A stretch of DNA of 64,000 nt, taken from positions 1,552,501-1,616,500 of the forward strand of contig NZ_CP101114.1 in assembly GCF_024297065.1 (NCBI RefSeq). Reading direction: 5' to 3'. This document shows positions 8,882 through 19,632 of the stretch, one piece after another. The stretch's first letter is position 1; every line of letters starts with the position of its first letter. The notes under the pieces were generated by a model. It searched no databases. It was given only the letters and a program-made list of their open reading frames with translations, and was not told the DNA's origin. A program made the position numbers and the translations under genes. Source of the DNA: Bartonella harrusi. Its GTDB lineage: Bacteria; Pseudomonadota; Alphaproteobacteria; Rhizobiales; Rhizobiaceae.

Positions 8882-9712
8882 TCATCCTACAAAAGCACGT
8901 TCTACAACATAAGTGGCAGGCGCATTATTTGCCCCTTCAACAAGACCAAAGGCTTCACACATCCGTGCACAATCTTTCAGCATTGCCATAGAACCGCAAA
9001 TCATTACGCGATCTTCATCAGGATTAATTTTTGGCAAACCTGTCGTTTCAAAAAAAACACCACTCTCCATAACAGTCGTAATACGCCCCATATGTTCAGA
9101 AGGTTCACGCGTAGTCATGGGATAAAATTTTAATTGTTGCGCATATTCACCAATAAGCGGATCTTCTTGTAAAGACACTACAAGCTCTTTTGCATAGGCA
9201 AGCTCATTACATTTTCGGGTTGTTTGAATAAGAACCACTTGAGAAAATTTTTCATAAGTTTCAGGATCACGGATAAGACTTGCAAAGGGTGCAACCCCTG
9301 TCCCCGTTGAAAGAAGATAAAGACGCTTACCAGGAACCAAAGCATCCAGAACCAATGTTCCCGTAGACTTTTTACGCATGAGAACTGTATCACCAATTTT
9401 AATTTTTTGGAGATGTTCTGTCAGCGGACCACCTGGAACTTTAATTGAAAAAAATTCAAGCTGCTCATCCCAAAATGGACTTGCAATCGAATAGGCACGA
9501 TAAATTGGCTTTTCTGCATTTGGCAAACCAATCATAACAAACTCACCTGAACGAAAACGAAAACTTTCCGGACGATTCAGACGAAATTTAAACAAACGGT
9601 CTGTGTAGTGATACACTTCTTGAACAATAAGCGCGAACACATTTTCAGGAATCGGAAAGTTTGATGAACCGCTGTCGATGTCTGCCTGAACATGCGTAGC
9701 AAAACTATTCAT
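8882..9712 (-). CDS. fpr: Ferredoxin/flavodoxin-NADP+ reductase
   Basis: A 276-residue FAD enzyme that passes electrons between NADPH and ferredoxin or flavodoxin. The FAD-binding barrel is in the first half, with FRFRSGEFVMIGLP and RAYSIAS (the R-x-Y-S motif), then GGPLTEHLQ. The NADP-binding domain follows, with LLSTGTGVAPFASLIRD and MICGSMAMLKD. The C-terminus YVVERAFVG matches the short-tail bacterial type. The ATG at 9712 is preceded by AGGAAGAG. The gene stands alone, convergent to eda, and its own 3' end has been partly duplicated into the gap between the two genes. Confidence 0.92.
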   Translation of the reverse strand: MNSFATHVQADIDSGSSNFPIPENVFALIVQEVYHYTDRLFKFRLNRPESFRFRSGEFVMIGLPNAEKPIYRAYSIASPFWDEQLEFFSIKVPGGPLTEHLQKIKIGDTVLMRKKSTGTLVLDALVPGKRLYLLSTGTGVAPFASLIRDPETYEKFSQVVLIQTTRKCNELAYAKELVVSLQEDPLIGEYAQQLKFYPMTTREPSEHMGRITTVMESGVFFETTGLPKINPDEDRVMICGSMAMLKDCARMCEAFGLVEGANNAPATYVVERAFVG

Positions 9713-10293
9713 AAACTCTTCCTCACCTTATTTATTGAACATAAACTTAAGTTTCTGAGCATGATATACCGCTCATATACCTCTCTGCCAATATTTCTCT
9801 TAAAACATAAATCACGTAATTAACATTTTTGTATTAAAAATAACCGAAATAGTAAAACTTTTGAGCCTTACAATCAAAAACTATAAAAATATTCCCCTTA
9901 TTATATCTGTTTATCTCTATGTTGCGAAATGAAAGAAGAATAGAACACATAGTCTAACCAAATCCAAAAAAACACCACCCACAAAGTATCGGATTATCTC
10001 ATGCTTATTGGTAACAAAGAAAATACAACACAAGCATTTTTAAAGGATCATCCACGCAATAAATAAAGCATACATGCAAATATACTCAAACTAAATCAAC
10101 CCATAAAAATAACACAGCAATTTTATGACAATCAACACGACGCATAACACACCCTGTTCTTATTAAGACAAAATAGAATGTTTCAAAATAAATCTTTAAT
10201 AAAAGAAAGCTCTTCTAAGAAGACCGCTAAATTTATGCTTGTATAAAACACAAATATTAGCGGTACTTAAAAAAACTGATGAAGAACTAGTTC
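9713..10293. other. Intergenic, 581 bp, no gene seen
   Basis: AT-rich DNA between fpr and the DUF3472-like gene, both on the minus strand. The fpr promoter must lie in its first part. I see no long frame, no tRNA and no repeat. Confidence 0.6.
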
Positions 10294-11316
10294 TTATTGC
10301 GTTTTTATAACTTTCCAGCGCTTACCATCAGACATATACATTTTTTGTGTTCCCTTATTAACTTTTGTCACACTGTTATTAACATAAAGAGATGACCCGT
10401 AGCTAGCGCGATGATCAACAAAGATTGATTTCGACTTAAACAGACCAGGCCGTGGAAAATAAATATTAGGTGCCCAAGAACCATTGCGGGAACGAATAAC
10501 GATCAAATTGTTTGCTTTCAATGCATCAGAAATCGTTTGCGCACTCAAATTTTTCTCATTTATAAAAGCAACTTGAGGTGCATGAGGTGAAGGTATCCCT
10601 TTAAGATCATTCACAACAGTGGTGCAAGAATTATTATCACAGGAAGCTTGAACCACATAAGGATCATTGCAATTTCCGTAAGTGTAGGTACTTTGCTTCG
10701 CTTTGATTGTGTTATCACCTATAGGATTTCTAAAGATTGAACGCTGCGCACCCATCACAAAACAAGATGAAAGCTGATTAACTCCTTGAGAATATTCTTC
10801 AACAAAACCAAGAGAACTATAAAACTTACCAAATGTTTTGGGAACTTCAATAACACCTACGATCGTTTTTGTACCATTCGTTAAGTCTGTTATAGTACCA
10901 GTAACCAAATTTTTATTTTTTGAAACATCTAATTTGTACTGATGCTCTATTTTCCAAGACACTTTAATATCACATTGCACCCCAGAGCCTTCATGACTGA
11001 AAAAACGGCACTGTCCACTTTTCCAACCGACAGCCTTCCAAATAGAATAATTAAAAAAATGGACACCTCCTCTATTTTGTAAACCAATATATCCATTATT
11101 TCCGTTTTTAAAGGCAAACTGGTTTGCCCAGAAATAATGAGAGCGCAATCCACCGTCATTATCGATCTTTTGAAAAAAAGACAATTGGTTAAAGTTTGAA
11201 TAAGCAGGCCATGCATTCCGGACAGAAACAATTCCGCCAGCAACAACAGCATAACTTGGCGAACTCATTAAAAACAATACAAAAACGCACAATATTTTTC
11301 TGATTTTATAATACAC
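10294..11316 (-). CDS. Secreted DUF3472-like protein
   Basis: About 340 residues when started at the GTG at 11316, which has a strong AGGGGGG site seven to twelve bases ahead. A longer frame to 11379 lacks such a site. The N-terminus is a good signal peptide (basic YYKIRK, hydrophobic ILCVFVLFLM, cleavage near SPSYA). The mature part contains SHYFWANQFAFKNGNNGYIG followed by LQNRG, and an FSHEGSGVQC segment, which match the pattern of DUF3472 proteins (W..NQF.F..G..GY.GLQ). Cysteines occur in spaced pairs that could form disulphides. The function is unknown; such domains are usually extracellular and may bind glycans. It has no operon partner. It is divergent from alr, with 414 bp between them. 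Confidence 0.65.
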   Translation of the reverse strand: MYYKIRKILCVFVLFLMSSPSYAVVAGGIVSVRNAWPAYSNFNQLSFFQKIDNDGGLRSHYFWANQFAFKNGNNGYIGLQNRGGVHFFNYSIWKAVGWKSGQCRFFSHEGSGVQCDIKVSWKIEHQYKLDVSKNKNLVTGTITDLTNGTKTIVGVIEVPKTFGKFYSSLGFVEEYSQGVNQLSSCFVMGAQRSIFRNPIGDNTIKAKQSTYTYGNCNDPYVVQASCDNNSCTTVVNDLKGIPSPHAPQVAFINEKNLSAQTISDALKANNLIVIRSRNGSWAPNIYFPRPGLFKSKSIFVDHRASYGSSLYVNNSVTKVNKGTQKMYMSDGKRWKVIKTQ

Positions 11317-11730
11317 AATTAATTTCCCCCCTAAATTTATTATAAAACTGATTCTATCAAAATCGCATTCTAAAATCAATGCTCCTAAAAGAATTCAATT
11401 TCATTATAAAATAATGATACAATACTGCAGATGGGCTCTTATTTTTTAAATATGCCTTAACCAAGAAAAATAAATAAAAGTTTTTCCTTCTAGCAATTTT
11501 GCGAGGATTATGTATCCATAACCACACCAATAAAATAAATGATATCTCTTGTCGCTAAAGCAAGTGTTTTATATTAAAAGACCGCTTTTACAGCACATTA
11601 TCCAATATGAGCTGCTCATAATTTTAACAAAAACAAACAATATGCACACCCTTCCCCTCGATCATAAAAATCTATATGAAGAAATCAACGGGAACTTTTT
11701 GTCTCATTGACACGATGATAGGATTTTAAA
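11317..11730. other. Divergent intergenic region, 414 bp
   Basis: It must hold the promoters of the DUF3472-like gene (minus strand) and alr (plus strand). It is AT-rich. No gene, palindrome or repeat stood out. Confidence 0.5.
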
Positions 11731-12843
11731 ATGAATAAATTCATAAATGATGAAACAAAATTTCCTTCTACAGCTGTGGCGACCATTAATGTGAGTGCTA
11801 TTGTTGCAAATTATACAACGTTATCCCAACGTGTTTCTCCCACTGAATGCTCTGCGGTTGTGAAAGCAAATGCCTATGGGTTGGGTGTTAACAAAATTGC
11901 TCCTGCGCTTTATCAGGCTGGATGCCGCACTTTTTTTGTTGCCAAAATCGAAGAAGCGCTGCACTTAAAAACCATATTACCATCAAATGTCACGATTATT
12001 GTTCTAAACGGAATTTTACACAAGACAGGAGGGCTGATGGCTGAAGCAGGAATTATCCCTGTTCTGAATTCTTGGAATGCAATCGAAGAGTGGCAAATAG
12101 TCTGTCAAAAAAAGGATAAAAGATTTCCCGCCATTGTGCAAATTGATACCAATATGAACCGCTTAGGACTTGATAAACAAGAGGTACAAAAACTCATCAA
12201 ACAGCCTACACTTTTTGAAAAAGCAGAAATAAAATATATTCTCAGCCACCTCTCTAATGGAGAGGATAACACACATTTATCCAATTATACACAATTGGCT
12301 ACTTTCAAAACCATCCTTGCACAATTACCCGCTTGCAAAGTTTCCTTTGCTAATTCTGGAGGTATTTTTCTTGGAAATGATTTTTATTTTGACCTTGTTC
12401 GCCCAGGCATCGCACTTTACGGAGTTGATCCCCGTGGAAAACGCTCAACGCCTCTTAAACCTGTTTTAAAGCTTGAGGCCCAAGTTCTTCAAAGCAGCTC
12501 TGTTGAAGCAGGATGCCCTGTTGGATATGGAGAAACCTTCATTACCCATAGACCAAGCACACTTCTAACTATTTCTATCGGCTATGCAGATGGCTTGCCA
12601 CGCATTCTTTCTAATAAAGGGAGTGTTTATTTTAACGGAAACAAGCTTCCTATTGTCGGGCGCATTTCTATGGATTCCATCATTGTTGACGCTACGGATC
12701 TTCATAAAAAACCTCAAAAAGGTGATTGGGTAGAACTGATTGGCGCGCATCAAACACTTGAAAAACTCTCGACAGATGCCGACACTATCCCCAATGAAAT
12801 TCTGACTTCTTTAGGTTCACGCTATAAACGCATTTATATTTAG
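11731..12843 (+). CDS. alr: Alanine racemase
   Basis: A 370-residue PLP enzyme converting L- to D-alanine for peptidoglycan. The PLP lysine is K45 in AVVKANAYGLG. The barrel carries QIDTNMNRLGL, SHLSNGED and FANSGGIFL. The catalytic tyrosine lies in SIGYADGLPR, and GRISMDSIIVDAT and GDWVELIG belong to the C-terminal beta domain. The length is normal and the gene looks intact. It stands alone, with no dadA neighbour, so it is likely the biosynthetic racemase. Confidence 0.95.
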   Translation: MNKFINDETKFPSTAVATINVSAIVANYTTLSQRVSPTECSAVVKANAYGLGVNKIAPALYQAGCRTFFVAKIEEALHLKTILPSNVTIIVLNGILHKTGGLMAEAGIIPVLNSWNAIEEWQIVCQKKDKRFPAIVQIDTNMNRLGLDKQEVQKLIKQPTLFEKAEIKYILSHLSNGEDNTHLSNYTQLATFKTILAQLPACKVSFANSGGIFLGNDFYFDLVRPGIALYGVDPRGKRSTPLKPVLKLEAQVLQSSSVEAGCPVGYGETFITHRPSTLLTISIGYADGLPRILSNKGSVYFNGNKLPIVGRISMDSIIVDATDLHKKPQKGDWVELIGAHQTLEKLSTDADTIPNEILTSLGSRYKRIYI

Positions 12844-13081
12844 CATGCTTTAAAGAAAGAAAGTGATGACACTCTTCATTTGAGAAGATGGTATTACACA
12901 CCCTTCTAGAGAAATTATGGTGAACAAATAGGTATCTCCTATACCCCAAACCCTATTATTCTATTCATCAAATATTATGCAAAGTGACATGAGAAAAAGA
13001 AAGAGCGCAAATATGATCCATTTTTAAAGGGTATAGCGCATAAACACAAATAAACTCAGAAAAACGAAATCAATCAAGAAC

Positions 13082-13111
13082 AAAAGCCCACACAGAAGGT
13101 GTGAGCTTTTA
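13082..13111. terminator. Terminator hairpin between alr and gcvP
   Basis: AAAAGC.CACAC..GTGTG.GCTTTT forms a stem with A-run and T-run flanks, so it can terminate transcription from both convergent genes. Confidence 0.8.
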
Positions 13112-13130
13112 TCATTATCATAAAATAAAT

Positions 13131-15935
13131 TTAATATGTATTTCCTAATGGCGGACAAGAACAAATGAGCATTCTATCTCCCGCAACATTATCAATACGG
13201 GAAACAGGAGGCCAATATTTATTTGCTGGATCAAGAGAGGAATGAGGGAAAGCAGCTTCTTGTCGCGAATAAGGTCGTTCCCAAGCGTCATCTACCGTAT
13301 CTATCAATGTATGTGGCGCATTAACCAATGGATTATTCTCTTTTGGCCAAACACCTTCACCAACTTTTTTAGCTTCTTCAGCAATCAAAAGCAAAGCATC
13401 ACAAAAACGATCAATCTCCGCTTTTGGTTCTGATTCCGTTGGTTCAATCATCAAAGTACCAGGAACAGGAAAAGACATTGTCGGTGCGTGAAATCCATAA
13501 TCAATCAAGCGTTTTGCAATATCATCAACACTCACTCCATACTGGTCTTTCAAAATGCGAGTATCGACAATACATTCGTGAGCAACACGTCCATGCTTTC
13601 CTCGATAAAGAATAGTATAAGCCTTTGAAAGGCGCACAGCAATATAATTGGCATTCAATATTGCTGTTTGTGTTGCATATTTCAATCCATCAGCCCCCAT
13701 CATTCGGATATACATCCAAGTGATCACAAGAATAGAGGCACTTCCATAAGGAGCAGTCGAAACAGCATACGCTGTCCCCTCTTGTTCATGACCTGGTAAA
13801 AATGGCTTGAGATGTTCTGCCACCCCAATCGGCCCCACACCAGGACCACCTCCACCATGAGGAATAGCAAAAGTTTTATGGAGGTTCATATGACAAACAT
13901 CCGCCCCAATATCTGCCGGACGTGCAAGCCCAACAAGTGCATTCAAATTAGCACCATCAAAATAAACCTGTCCTCCATTTTCATGGATAACAGAGCAAAT
14001 ATCCTTAATACTTTCCTCATAAACACCATGGGTTGAAGGATAAGTGATCATCAGAGCTGCTAAGCGATCCTTATGCAATTGTGCTTTCATTTTGAGATCA
14101 TCAACATCAACATCGCCATCACTCAAACATTTCACCACAATCACTTCCATTCCTGCCATATGCGCAGAAGCAGGATTGGTACCATGCGCGGATGCGGGAA
14201 TAAGACAAACTGTACGTTGCGGTTCTCCTCGCGATTGGTGATATCTGCGAATTGCCAAAAGCCCCGCATACTCACCTTGAGCACCAGAATTTGGCTGAAA
14301 AGAAACTTGCGCAAACCCTGTAATTTCACACAACCACGCACTCAATTGATCAATCATTTCCCTATAACCCATTGCATCTTCTTTGGGCACAAAGGGATGG
14401 ATATTGGCGACCGTAGACCAACTCACAGGCATCAATTCCGCTGCAGCGTTAAGCTTCATTGTGCAAGAACCAAGCGGTATCATTGCTCGATCCAATGCCA
14501 AATCCTTATCTGACAAACGACGCAAGAAGCGCATCATATCTGTCTCTGAGTGAACTGCATGAAAAAAAGGCTGTGAAAGAAAAGCACCGTCACGCCCTTT
14601 CCCCAAAAGGCGTGAAGAAACTTGATCCACCAACTTTGCACCAAAAAGCTCTGCCAAAGCATGGGCATCTTCTTCTGTCGATAACTCATCAAAATTGATG
14701 GTAATTCTGTCATCATCCAAAAGACGAACAAGACACCCACCAGCTTTTGCGAGACGCGCGATCTCTTGGGCTCTTCCCTTAACAAAAATGCTGACACAAT
14801 CAAAAAAGTTTTTCCCTTCAACATGAACGCCTGCTGCTTCTAAACCAGCAACAAAACGGCATGTTAAAAGATGAATTCGTTGAGCAATTTCCTGTAAGCC
14901 TTGTGGACCATGCCAAACAGCATAAGCTGTTGCCATATTTGCCAAGAGAGCTTGTGCTGTACAAATATTCGACGTCGCTTTATCGCGTCGAATATGCTGT
15001 TCACGTGTCTGCAATGCTAAGCGAAAACCAACGCGCCCTTTTGTATCAACGGATTGACCAACAATCCGCCCTGGAATGAGGCGTGTTAGCACATCACTGA
15101 CCGCAAGATAACCAGCATGTGGCCCGCCAAATCCCATTGGAACGCCATAACGCTGCATAGAGCCAACAACAATATCAGCCCCCCATTGCGCAGGTGATTC
15201 CATAAGGATGAGTGCCAAAGGATCGGCCACAACAATCACCAGAGCGTCTTTTGCCTTTGCCTCTTTAATGACTTCACTATAATCGTTAAAAAAGCCTTTT
15301 GTATCTGGCCAAGACAAAACAATTGCAGCTGTATTAGAACAAATTTCACCATCCTGTCTTATTTGAATCCCTTGTGTTTCAGCGCGTGTTTGTGCCACAC
15401 TCAAAGTTTGAGGATGCAAAAGACTGTGAAGAGAAATCTTTGTTTTTTTCTCACGAGTAAAGCGTACCGCTATCGCAAGAGCTTCAGCTAACGCCGTTGC
15501 TTCATCGAGAAGTGAAGCGGCCGCAACAGGCAAACCAGTAAGTTCACTCACCAATGTCTGAAAATAAAATAGGAATTCCAAACGACCTTGGCTAATTTCT
15601 GCCTGATAGGGCGTATAAGCAGTATACCAAGCTGGATTCTCAAAAAGATTTCGTAAAATAACCGGAGGCACAAAAGTTCCATGATATCCCTGCCCAATAA
15701 AACTTTTATGCACATAGTTACGCCCCATCATCGTGGAGAGTTCTTCCAAGGACTGCCTTTCACTTGCTGCCTTTGGAAGATTAAGCGAACGCCCTAAATG
15801 GATAGCATGGGGAACCGCTTGAGAAATCAGTGTATCAATACAATCAACCCCTAAGACATCAAGCATTTTTTGCGTTTCATCAGGGCGAAGTCCAATATGG
15901 CGAGAAAAAAAATGACGCTCTGACATGACGTTCAT
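13131..15935 (-). CDS. gcvP: Glycine dehydrogenase (decarboxylating), P-protein
   Basis: A 934-residue homodimeric-type P-protein of the glycine cleavage system. It decarboxylates glycine and passes the aminomethyl group to the lipoyl arm of GcvH. The N-terminus [13 protein letters not shown], the middle [23 protein letters not shown] motif (here [20 protein letters not shown]) and the PLP-lysine site [16 protein letters not shown] are all present. The start overlaps the gcvH stop as ATGA, which shows translational coupling. Length and motifs are complete, and the gene ends the gcvTHP operon. Expression should follow the glycine riboswitch ahead of gcvT. Confidence 0.97.
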   Translation of the reverse strand: MNVMSERHFFSRHIGLRPDETQKMLDVLGVDCIDTLISQAVPHAIHLGRSLNLPKAASERQSLEELSTMMGRNYVHKSFIGQGYHGTFVPPVILRNLFENPAWYTAYTPYQAEISQGRLEFLFYFQTLVSELTGLPVAAASLLDEATALAEALAIAVRFTREKKTKISLHSLLHPQTLSVAQTRAETQGIQIRQDGEICSNTAAIVLSWPDTKGFFNDYSEVIKEAKAKDALVIVVADPLALILMESPAQWGADIVVGSMQRYGVPMGFGGPHAGYLAVSDVLTRLIPGRIVGQSVDTKGRVGFRLALQTREQHIRRDKATSNICTAQALLANMATAYAVWHGPQGLQEIAQRIHLLTCRFVAGLEAAGVHVEGKNFFDCVSIFVKGRAQEIARLAKAGGCLVRLLDDDRITINFDELSTEEDAHALAELFGAKLVDQVSSRLLGKGRDGAFLSQPFFHAVHSETDMMRFLRRLSDKDLALDRAMIPLGSCTMKLNAAAELMPVSWSTVANIHPFVPKEDAMGYREMIDQLSAWLCEITGFAQVSFQPNSGAQGEYAGLLAIRRYHQSRGEPQRTVCLIPASAHGTNPASAHMAGMEVIVVKCLSDGDVDVDDLKMKAQLHKDRLAALMITYPSTHGVYEESIKDICSVIHENGGQVYFDGANLNALVGLARPADIGADVCHMNLHKTFAIPHGGGGPGVGPIGVAEHLKPFLPGHEQEGTAYAVSTAPYGSASILVITWMYIRMMGADGLKYATQTAILNANYIAVRLSKAYTILYRGKHGRVAHECIVDTRILKDQYGVSVDDIAKRLIDYGFHAPTMSFPVPGTLMIEPTESEPKAEIDRFCDALLLIAEEAKKVGEGVWPKENNPLVNAPHTLIDTVDDAWERPYSRQEAAFPHSSLDPANKYWPPVSRIDNVAGDRMLICSCPPLGNTY

Positions 15936-16300
15936 CCAATCAGTGCTTTATAAGCAGCCTCATCCAGCAACCCTTCAAGTTGCGTTTCATCCTGCAATGT
16001 CATTTTCCAGAGCCAACCTTCTTTTTCAGCTTTTTGATTCACCAGTTCAGGGTTATCTACCAAAGCCTCATTTTTTTCAACCACTTCACCATTAAGAGGC
16101 GCATAAACATCTGAAGCTGCTTTCACAGATTCGACAACAGCAGCAGCATCTCCCTTGGAAAGTTGCGTTCCCTCTTTTGGCAAATCAACAAAAACCAAAT
16201 CTCCTAACTGTTCTTGCGCATAATGCGTAATCCCAACAGTCACAACTTGTCCTTCAACATTGAGCCATTCGTGATCTTCTGTAAAATAAATTTTAGGCAT
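15932..16300 (-). CDS. gcvH: Glycine cleavage system H protein
   Basis: A 122-residue lipoyl carrier. The lipoylated lysine is K60 in [19 protein letters not shown]. The start and length are as usual ([15 protein letters not shown]). It lies six bases after gcvT and overlaps gcvP by four, so all three are made from one message. It shuttles the aminomethyl intermediate between GcvP, GcvT and lipoamide dehydrogenase. Confidence 0.97.
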   Translation of the reverse strand: MPKIYFTEDHEWLNVEGQVVTVGITHYAQEQLGDLVFVDLPKEGTQLSKGDAAAVVESVKAASDVYAPLNGEVVEKNEALVDNPELVNQKAEKEGWLWKMTLQDETQLEGLLDEAAYKALIG

Positions 16301-16306
16301 CGAAAA

Positions 16307-17425
16307 CTATCCTTTAAAATAACGTTGTTCAACAAAAGGAAGTGAATGAACAGACAATACAATCTTTTTGCCACGCAACTCTGTAAAGACTTCCGTTCCC
16401 TCAACTTTCCACTCAACAGGAACGTAGCCCATCGCTACAGGACCATCAAAAGAAGGACCAAAACCACCTGAAGTTACCACCCCAATCTGCTTGCCCTCAT
16501 GATCGAAAAGCATCGCACCAGCGCGAACAGGTTGACGCGTTTGTGGTTTTAACCCAACACGACAGCGCGTAGGCCCTCTCTCCAGTGCTTCAAGAAAAGC
16601 CTTTGCTCCATAAAACTGTGCTTTTTCTCGAACACTTTTAGGAACAGCCCATGTCAGCGCTGCATCAATGGGCGTTGTATCGGGTGTAATATCATTACCA
16701 TGCAAGCATAACCCTGCTTCCAACCGAAGACTGTCGCGTGCGGCAAGACCAACCCACTCTACACGAGAATCACTCAGCAATTTTTCAGCCAATGCATGCG
16801 CGTGCCCTATGGGAAGAGCAATTTCAAAACCATCTTCTCCAGTATAACCAGAACGCGTTATAAACCAATCTTGTTGTGGTTCGAATCCTTCCATAAACAA
16901 CAGTTCATTACCCGGCATCCCAGCATCAACCATCACCGCTGCCGCTTCTGGACCTTGCAAAGCAAGCAGGACTCTTTCAAGAGCAATGACTTGACACGCA
17001 AAACCAACAGCTCTCTTCTCAAGTTCTTCAAAATCAGCCTGCGCATTTCCAGCATTGGCAACCAGCATAAAACGTCCCTCTGCCAAACGGGTAATGATAA
17101 GATCATCAAGAATTCCAGCCTGTTCATTGAGCAAATAATTATATCGAGATTGACCAATTTTTAACAATGCAGCATTAATAGGAAAAGCATAGGATAAAAA
17201 TTCCACTGCTTGTGGTCCTTCAACGGCAATTAATTTCATATGAGAAATATCAAAAAGCCCTGCATGTGCACGTGTATGAAGATGCTCTTTCATAACCCCA
17301 AGAGGATAAGTTAAAGGCATTTTCCAACCAGCAAAAGCACCAAATTTTGCTTCTGCCTTTTCGTGCAATTGATGTAAAGGAAGCATTTTAAAAGAAGATG
17401 TTTCAAATTCTTGTGATGTACCCAT
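16307..17425 (-). CDS. gcvT: Glycine cleavage system T protein (aminomethyltransferase)
   Basis: About 372 residues. It transfers the methylene group from the H-protein arm to tetrahydrofolate and releases ammonia. The start at 17425 follows TGGAGAT directly. The frame is open further upstream to 17656 only because it runs through the riboswitch, and those extra residues are not protein-like. Motifs: FAGWKMPLTYP, GLFDISHMKLIAVEGPQA, TRSGYTGEDGFEIALP, RDSLRLEAGLCLHG and GFGPSFDGPVAMGYV. It is the first gene of the gcvTHP operon. Confidence 0.97.
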   Translation of the reverse strand: MGTSQEFETSSFKMLPLHQLHEKAEAKFGAFAGWKMPLTYPLGVMKEHLHTRAHAGLFDISHMKLIAVEGPQAVEFLSYAFPINAALLKIGQSRYNYLLNEQAGILDDLIITRLAEGRFMLVANAGNAQADFEELEKRAVGFACQVIALERVLLALQGPEAAAVMVDAGMPGNELLFMEGFEPQQDWFITRSGYTGEDGFEIALPIGHAHALAEKLLSDSRVEWVGLAARDSLRLEAGLCLHGNDITPDTTPIDAALTWAVPKSVREKAQFYGAKAFLEALERGPTRCRVGLKPQTRQPVRAGAMLFDHEGKQIGVVTSGGFGPSFDGPVAMGYVPVEWKVEGTEVFTELRGKKIVLSVHSLPFVEQRYFKG

Positions 17426-17462
17426 AATATCTCCAAAGTCGCACTTAACGCCCACACAATAT

Positions 17463-17660
17463 GGCCGCCTCCGCACCCTTCTGTTATAAACCTGAGAGAC
17501 TCGCGAAAAAATCTTTCGCTTACACCTTCGGCGCGGACCTTCCCGACTTTCCAGATTCGCCTTAGTTCTTTTACGGTCCTTAGAGCCTGAGAGATTATGG
17601 GCTGTTTTCCCCTTCGGCGGCAGATGCGAAAGCTTGCAGTCTGCACTCTCCCGCAAAAGA
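17463..17660 (-). promoter_or_regulatory. Tandem glycine riboswitch
   Basis: Read on the minus strand, the leader of gcvT has two glycine aptamers in a row. The first runs from GCGGGAGAGT (17645-17654) through GCCGCCGAAGGGG to CTCTCAGGC..ACCG. The second runs through GCGCCGAAGGTGTAAGCG to GTCTCTCAGGT (near 17490-17500). The GAGAG / GCCGAAGG / CTCTCAGG core is diagnostic of the family. In known cases it turns on gcv expression when glycine is abundant. Confidence 0.93.
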
Positions 17661-18242
17661 ATGAAAGAAACGACAATGTTCTTTCCGGCATATTCTCATC
17701 TATAATCTATCTTTTTTACACTGTCATCAGGAAAGTGATGGGTTTAGTCTTATTTTTTAACTTGCATAGACTGTTTTAAACGATTTATAATAGCCGTAAA
17801 GAAACACTGTAAAGGTTGTTAATTGGAAACAGTTATTCATTTAGCAAATTGGGATATCCGTTCTCCTCATATCCATAATAACAAACCTGAAAACAACCAT
17901 TGATCACGAAAACAGCCTTTTGAGTATTATGAAAATGAGATGGCCACTCTTTAAGAAAGTGAGGAGAAGAATTACATAAGGGCTATCAGTAAGGATATAG
18001 CTTAAAAAAACTGCAAAGTATTAAACACTCAAAAGGATTGCAAAACAATACCCTCTTTTGCGCAACTGTAACCCTCATAACGGAGTTTCATACCTTTTAA
18101 GAGTAAAGATTTCGAATATTTTATCATCACTTTAACGCATAAGGGATTATTTTTTTCTCTCTCAATTATTGTCTCTCAATAGTGTCATAAATTGCGGCTA
18201 TTTACATACCAAACTTCAACAAATAAGGGTTACAAGATACTC
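17661..18242. other. Divergent intergenic region, about 580 bp
   Basis: It lies between the gcv riboswitch and the LON-domain gene. It must contain both promoters. It is AT-rich, with no long frame and no RNA gene that I can recognise. Confidence 0.5.
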
Positions 18243-18905
18243 ATGAAAGCGGGCAATGTCCATTACAACGACGAACATGATCTACCAAAGCAAATTGCTC
18301 TTTTTCCTTTAGAAGGAGCGCTTTTACTACCAGGTGGTTTTTTATCACTCAACATTTTTGAACCAGAAACGCTCGAAATGGTTGAAAATGTTATGGTATC
18401 TAATCGTTTATTAGGAATTATTCAACCGCTTCCATCTGAGACAGACCGTTTCTGCACACCACTTTACAAAATAGGTTGTATAGGGCGCATTACCAACTAC
18501 AATGAAATGGGAAACGGGCATCTTTTCATTATATTACAAGGGGTTTGCCGCTTTACTTTAGAACAAGAATTGGTGAATACAAACCTCTATCGCACCGCTC
18601 TTATCCAACCGAATATACAAGATTTAGAAGAACCCGATATTACAGAAAATATTAATCGAGAAAACCTCCTCGACATTGTTGAGAAATATCTTACCATCCA
18701 TGAAATAGAATATAATTGGGACAGTATCATGCAAGCACCAACACCTCTATTAGTGAATGCTTTTTCAGCTCTTATCCCCTTTACACCAGCAGAAAAACAA
18801 GCTCTATTAGAGGCTTCAGATATTGATATTCGTGCCCAAACCCTTCTTGCTTTAACAGAACGCTCCCTTATGAAACAAACAGGAGCACATTACCATTTAA
18901 ACTAA
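18243..18905 (+). CDS. LON substrate-binding domain protein
   Basis: About 220 residues, made up of the Lon N-terminal domain only (PF02190 type), without AAA or protease parts. [24 protein letters not shown] is the typical first strand-helix unit (residues 18-41, quoted in parts: [23 protein letters not shown]). [20 protein letters not shown] follows, and ERSLMKQT lies near the end. A longer frame starts at 18192, but the ATG at 18243 begins the recognisable protein. Alphaproteobacterial homologues usually sit next to a Trm112-like gene, as here, with a 13-bp gap. The molecular role is unknown, possibly a protein-quality adaptor. Confidence 0.85.
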   Translation: MKAGNVHYNDEHDLPKQIALFPLEGALLLPGGFLSLNIFEPETLEMVENVMVSNRLLGIIQPLPSETDRFCTPLYKIGCIGRITNYNEMGNGHLFIILQGVCRFTLEQELVNTNLYRTALIQPNIQDLEEPDITENINRENLLDIVEKYLTIHEIEYNWDSIMQAPTPLLVNAFSALIPFTPAEKQALLEASDIDIRAQTLLALTERSLMKQTGAHYHLN

Positions 18906-18918
18906 TGATTGCGAAAAC

Positions 18919-19125
18919 ATGAAAAAAATGACCACCGATCCTAAAATGCTCGAATTACTGGTTTGCCCAATCACAGGCGGGACACTCTCTTTAGACCGAA
19001 AAACACAAGAATTAATTTCATTCAAAGCAAATCTTGCTTACCCTATTCGTGATGGTATTCCCATTATGCTTGCCTCAGAAGCGCGCCCTTTACAAGATCG
19101 TGAAAAGGCAACATATAAAAAATAA
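18919..19125 (+). CDS. Trm112-like UPF0434 protein, copy 1
   Basis: A 68-residue protein of the UPF0434/Trm112 family. It has [20 protein letters not shown], then [19 protein letters not shown], the highly conserved C-terminal signature. Only one cysteine of the zinc-ribbon is kept, as in many alphaproteobacterial members. Family members in eukaryotes activate methyltransferases; the bacterial role is not settled. It is probably co-transcribed with the LON-domain gene and is followed at once by a second copy. Confidence 0.88.
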   Translation: MKKMTTDPKMLELLVCPITGGTLSLDRKTQELISFKANLAYPIRDGIPIMLASEARPLQDREKATYKK

Positions 19126-19164
19126 AGAATCTTCTTGTAGCAGCCTGTTATCATTGATTGCTTC

Positions 19165-19368
19165 ATGAAAATGACCACCGATCCTAAAATGCTCGAATTA
19201 CTGGTTTGCCCAATCACAGGCGGAACACTCTCTTTAGACCAAAAAACACAAGAACTAATTTCATTCAAAGCAAATCTTGCTTACCCTATTTGTGACGGCA
19301 TTTCCATTATGCTTGCCTCAGAAGCGCGCCCTTTACAAAATCGTGAAAAGGCAACATATAAAAAATAA
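19165..19368 (+). CDS. Trm112-like UPF0434 protein, copy 2 (tandem duplicate)
   Basis: A 67-residue near-copy of the preceding gene, arising from a direct duplication of about 245 bp. It differs in a few residues. Two of these fall in the invariant signature, where YPIRDGIP has become YPICDGIS, which suggests relaxed selection. The reading frame is still complete. The intergenic tails after both copies are also related (ATAAAGAATCTT and GTAGCAGCCTGTTATCA). It may be expressed but dispensable. Confidence 0.8.
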   Translation: MKMTTDPKMLELLVCPITGGTLSLDQKTQELISFKANLAYPICDGISIMLASEARPLQNREKATYKK

Positions 19369-19632
19369 AGAATCTTTATTCATTTTTGTAGCAGCCTGTT
19401 ATCAATCACCTCTTCATCAAGCTGAATTCTTTTTTAACTTCATTGTCTCACTCTTCGCGCATTTTAAAAAAGCCATTTGGCTAAAAAAGTCATTTGGTAA
19501 CACGCCAATTCCATCATTCTCTTTACCAACGCCCAACGTCTCATCTGCTCTAGATGGTTTCACAAGCAACATATTAACACCTCATAAGAAAGCTTTTTTC
19601 CTATGAGAACAGGATAAAATCCTCTTAACCAA
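19369..19632. other. Intergenic after the Trm112-like pair
   Basis: It continues the duplicated downstream flank of the Trm112-like genes and then unique AT-rich DNA. A 109-codon frame crosses it but has no recognisable domain. Confidence 0.5.

Noticed and set aside
17426..17691. N-terminal extension of GcvT to 17656 and a 126-codon frame alongside
   Set aside because: The DNA is the tandem glycine riboswitch; the proper gcvT start with a GGAG site is at 17425.
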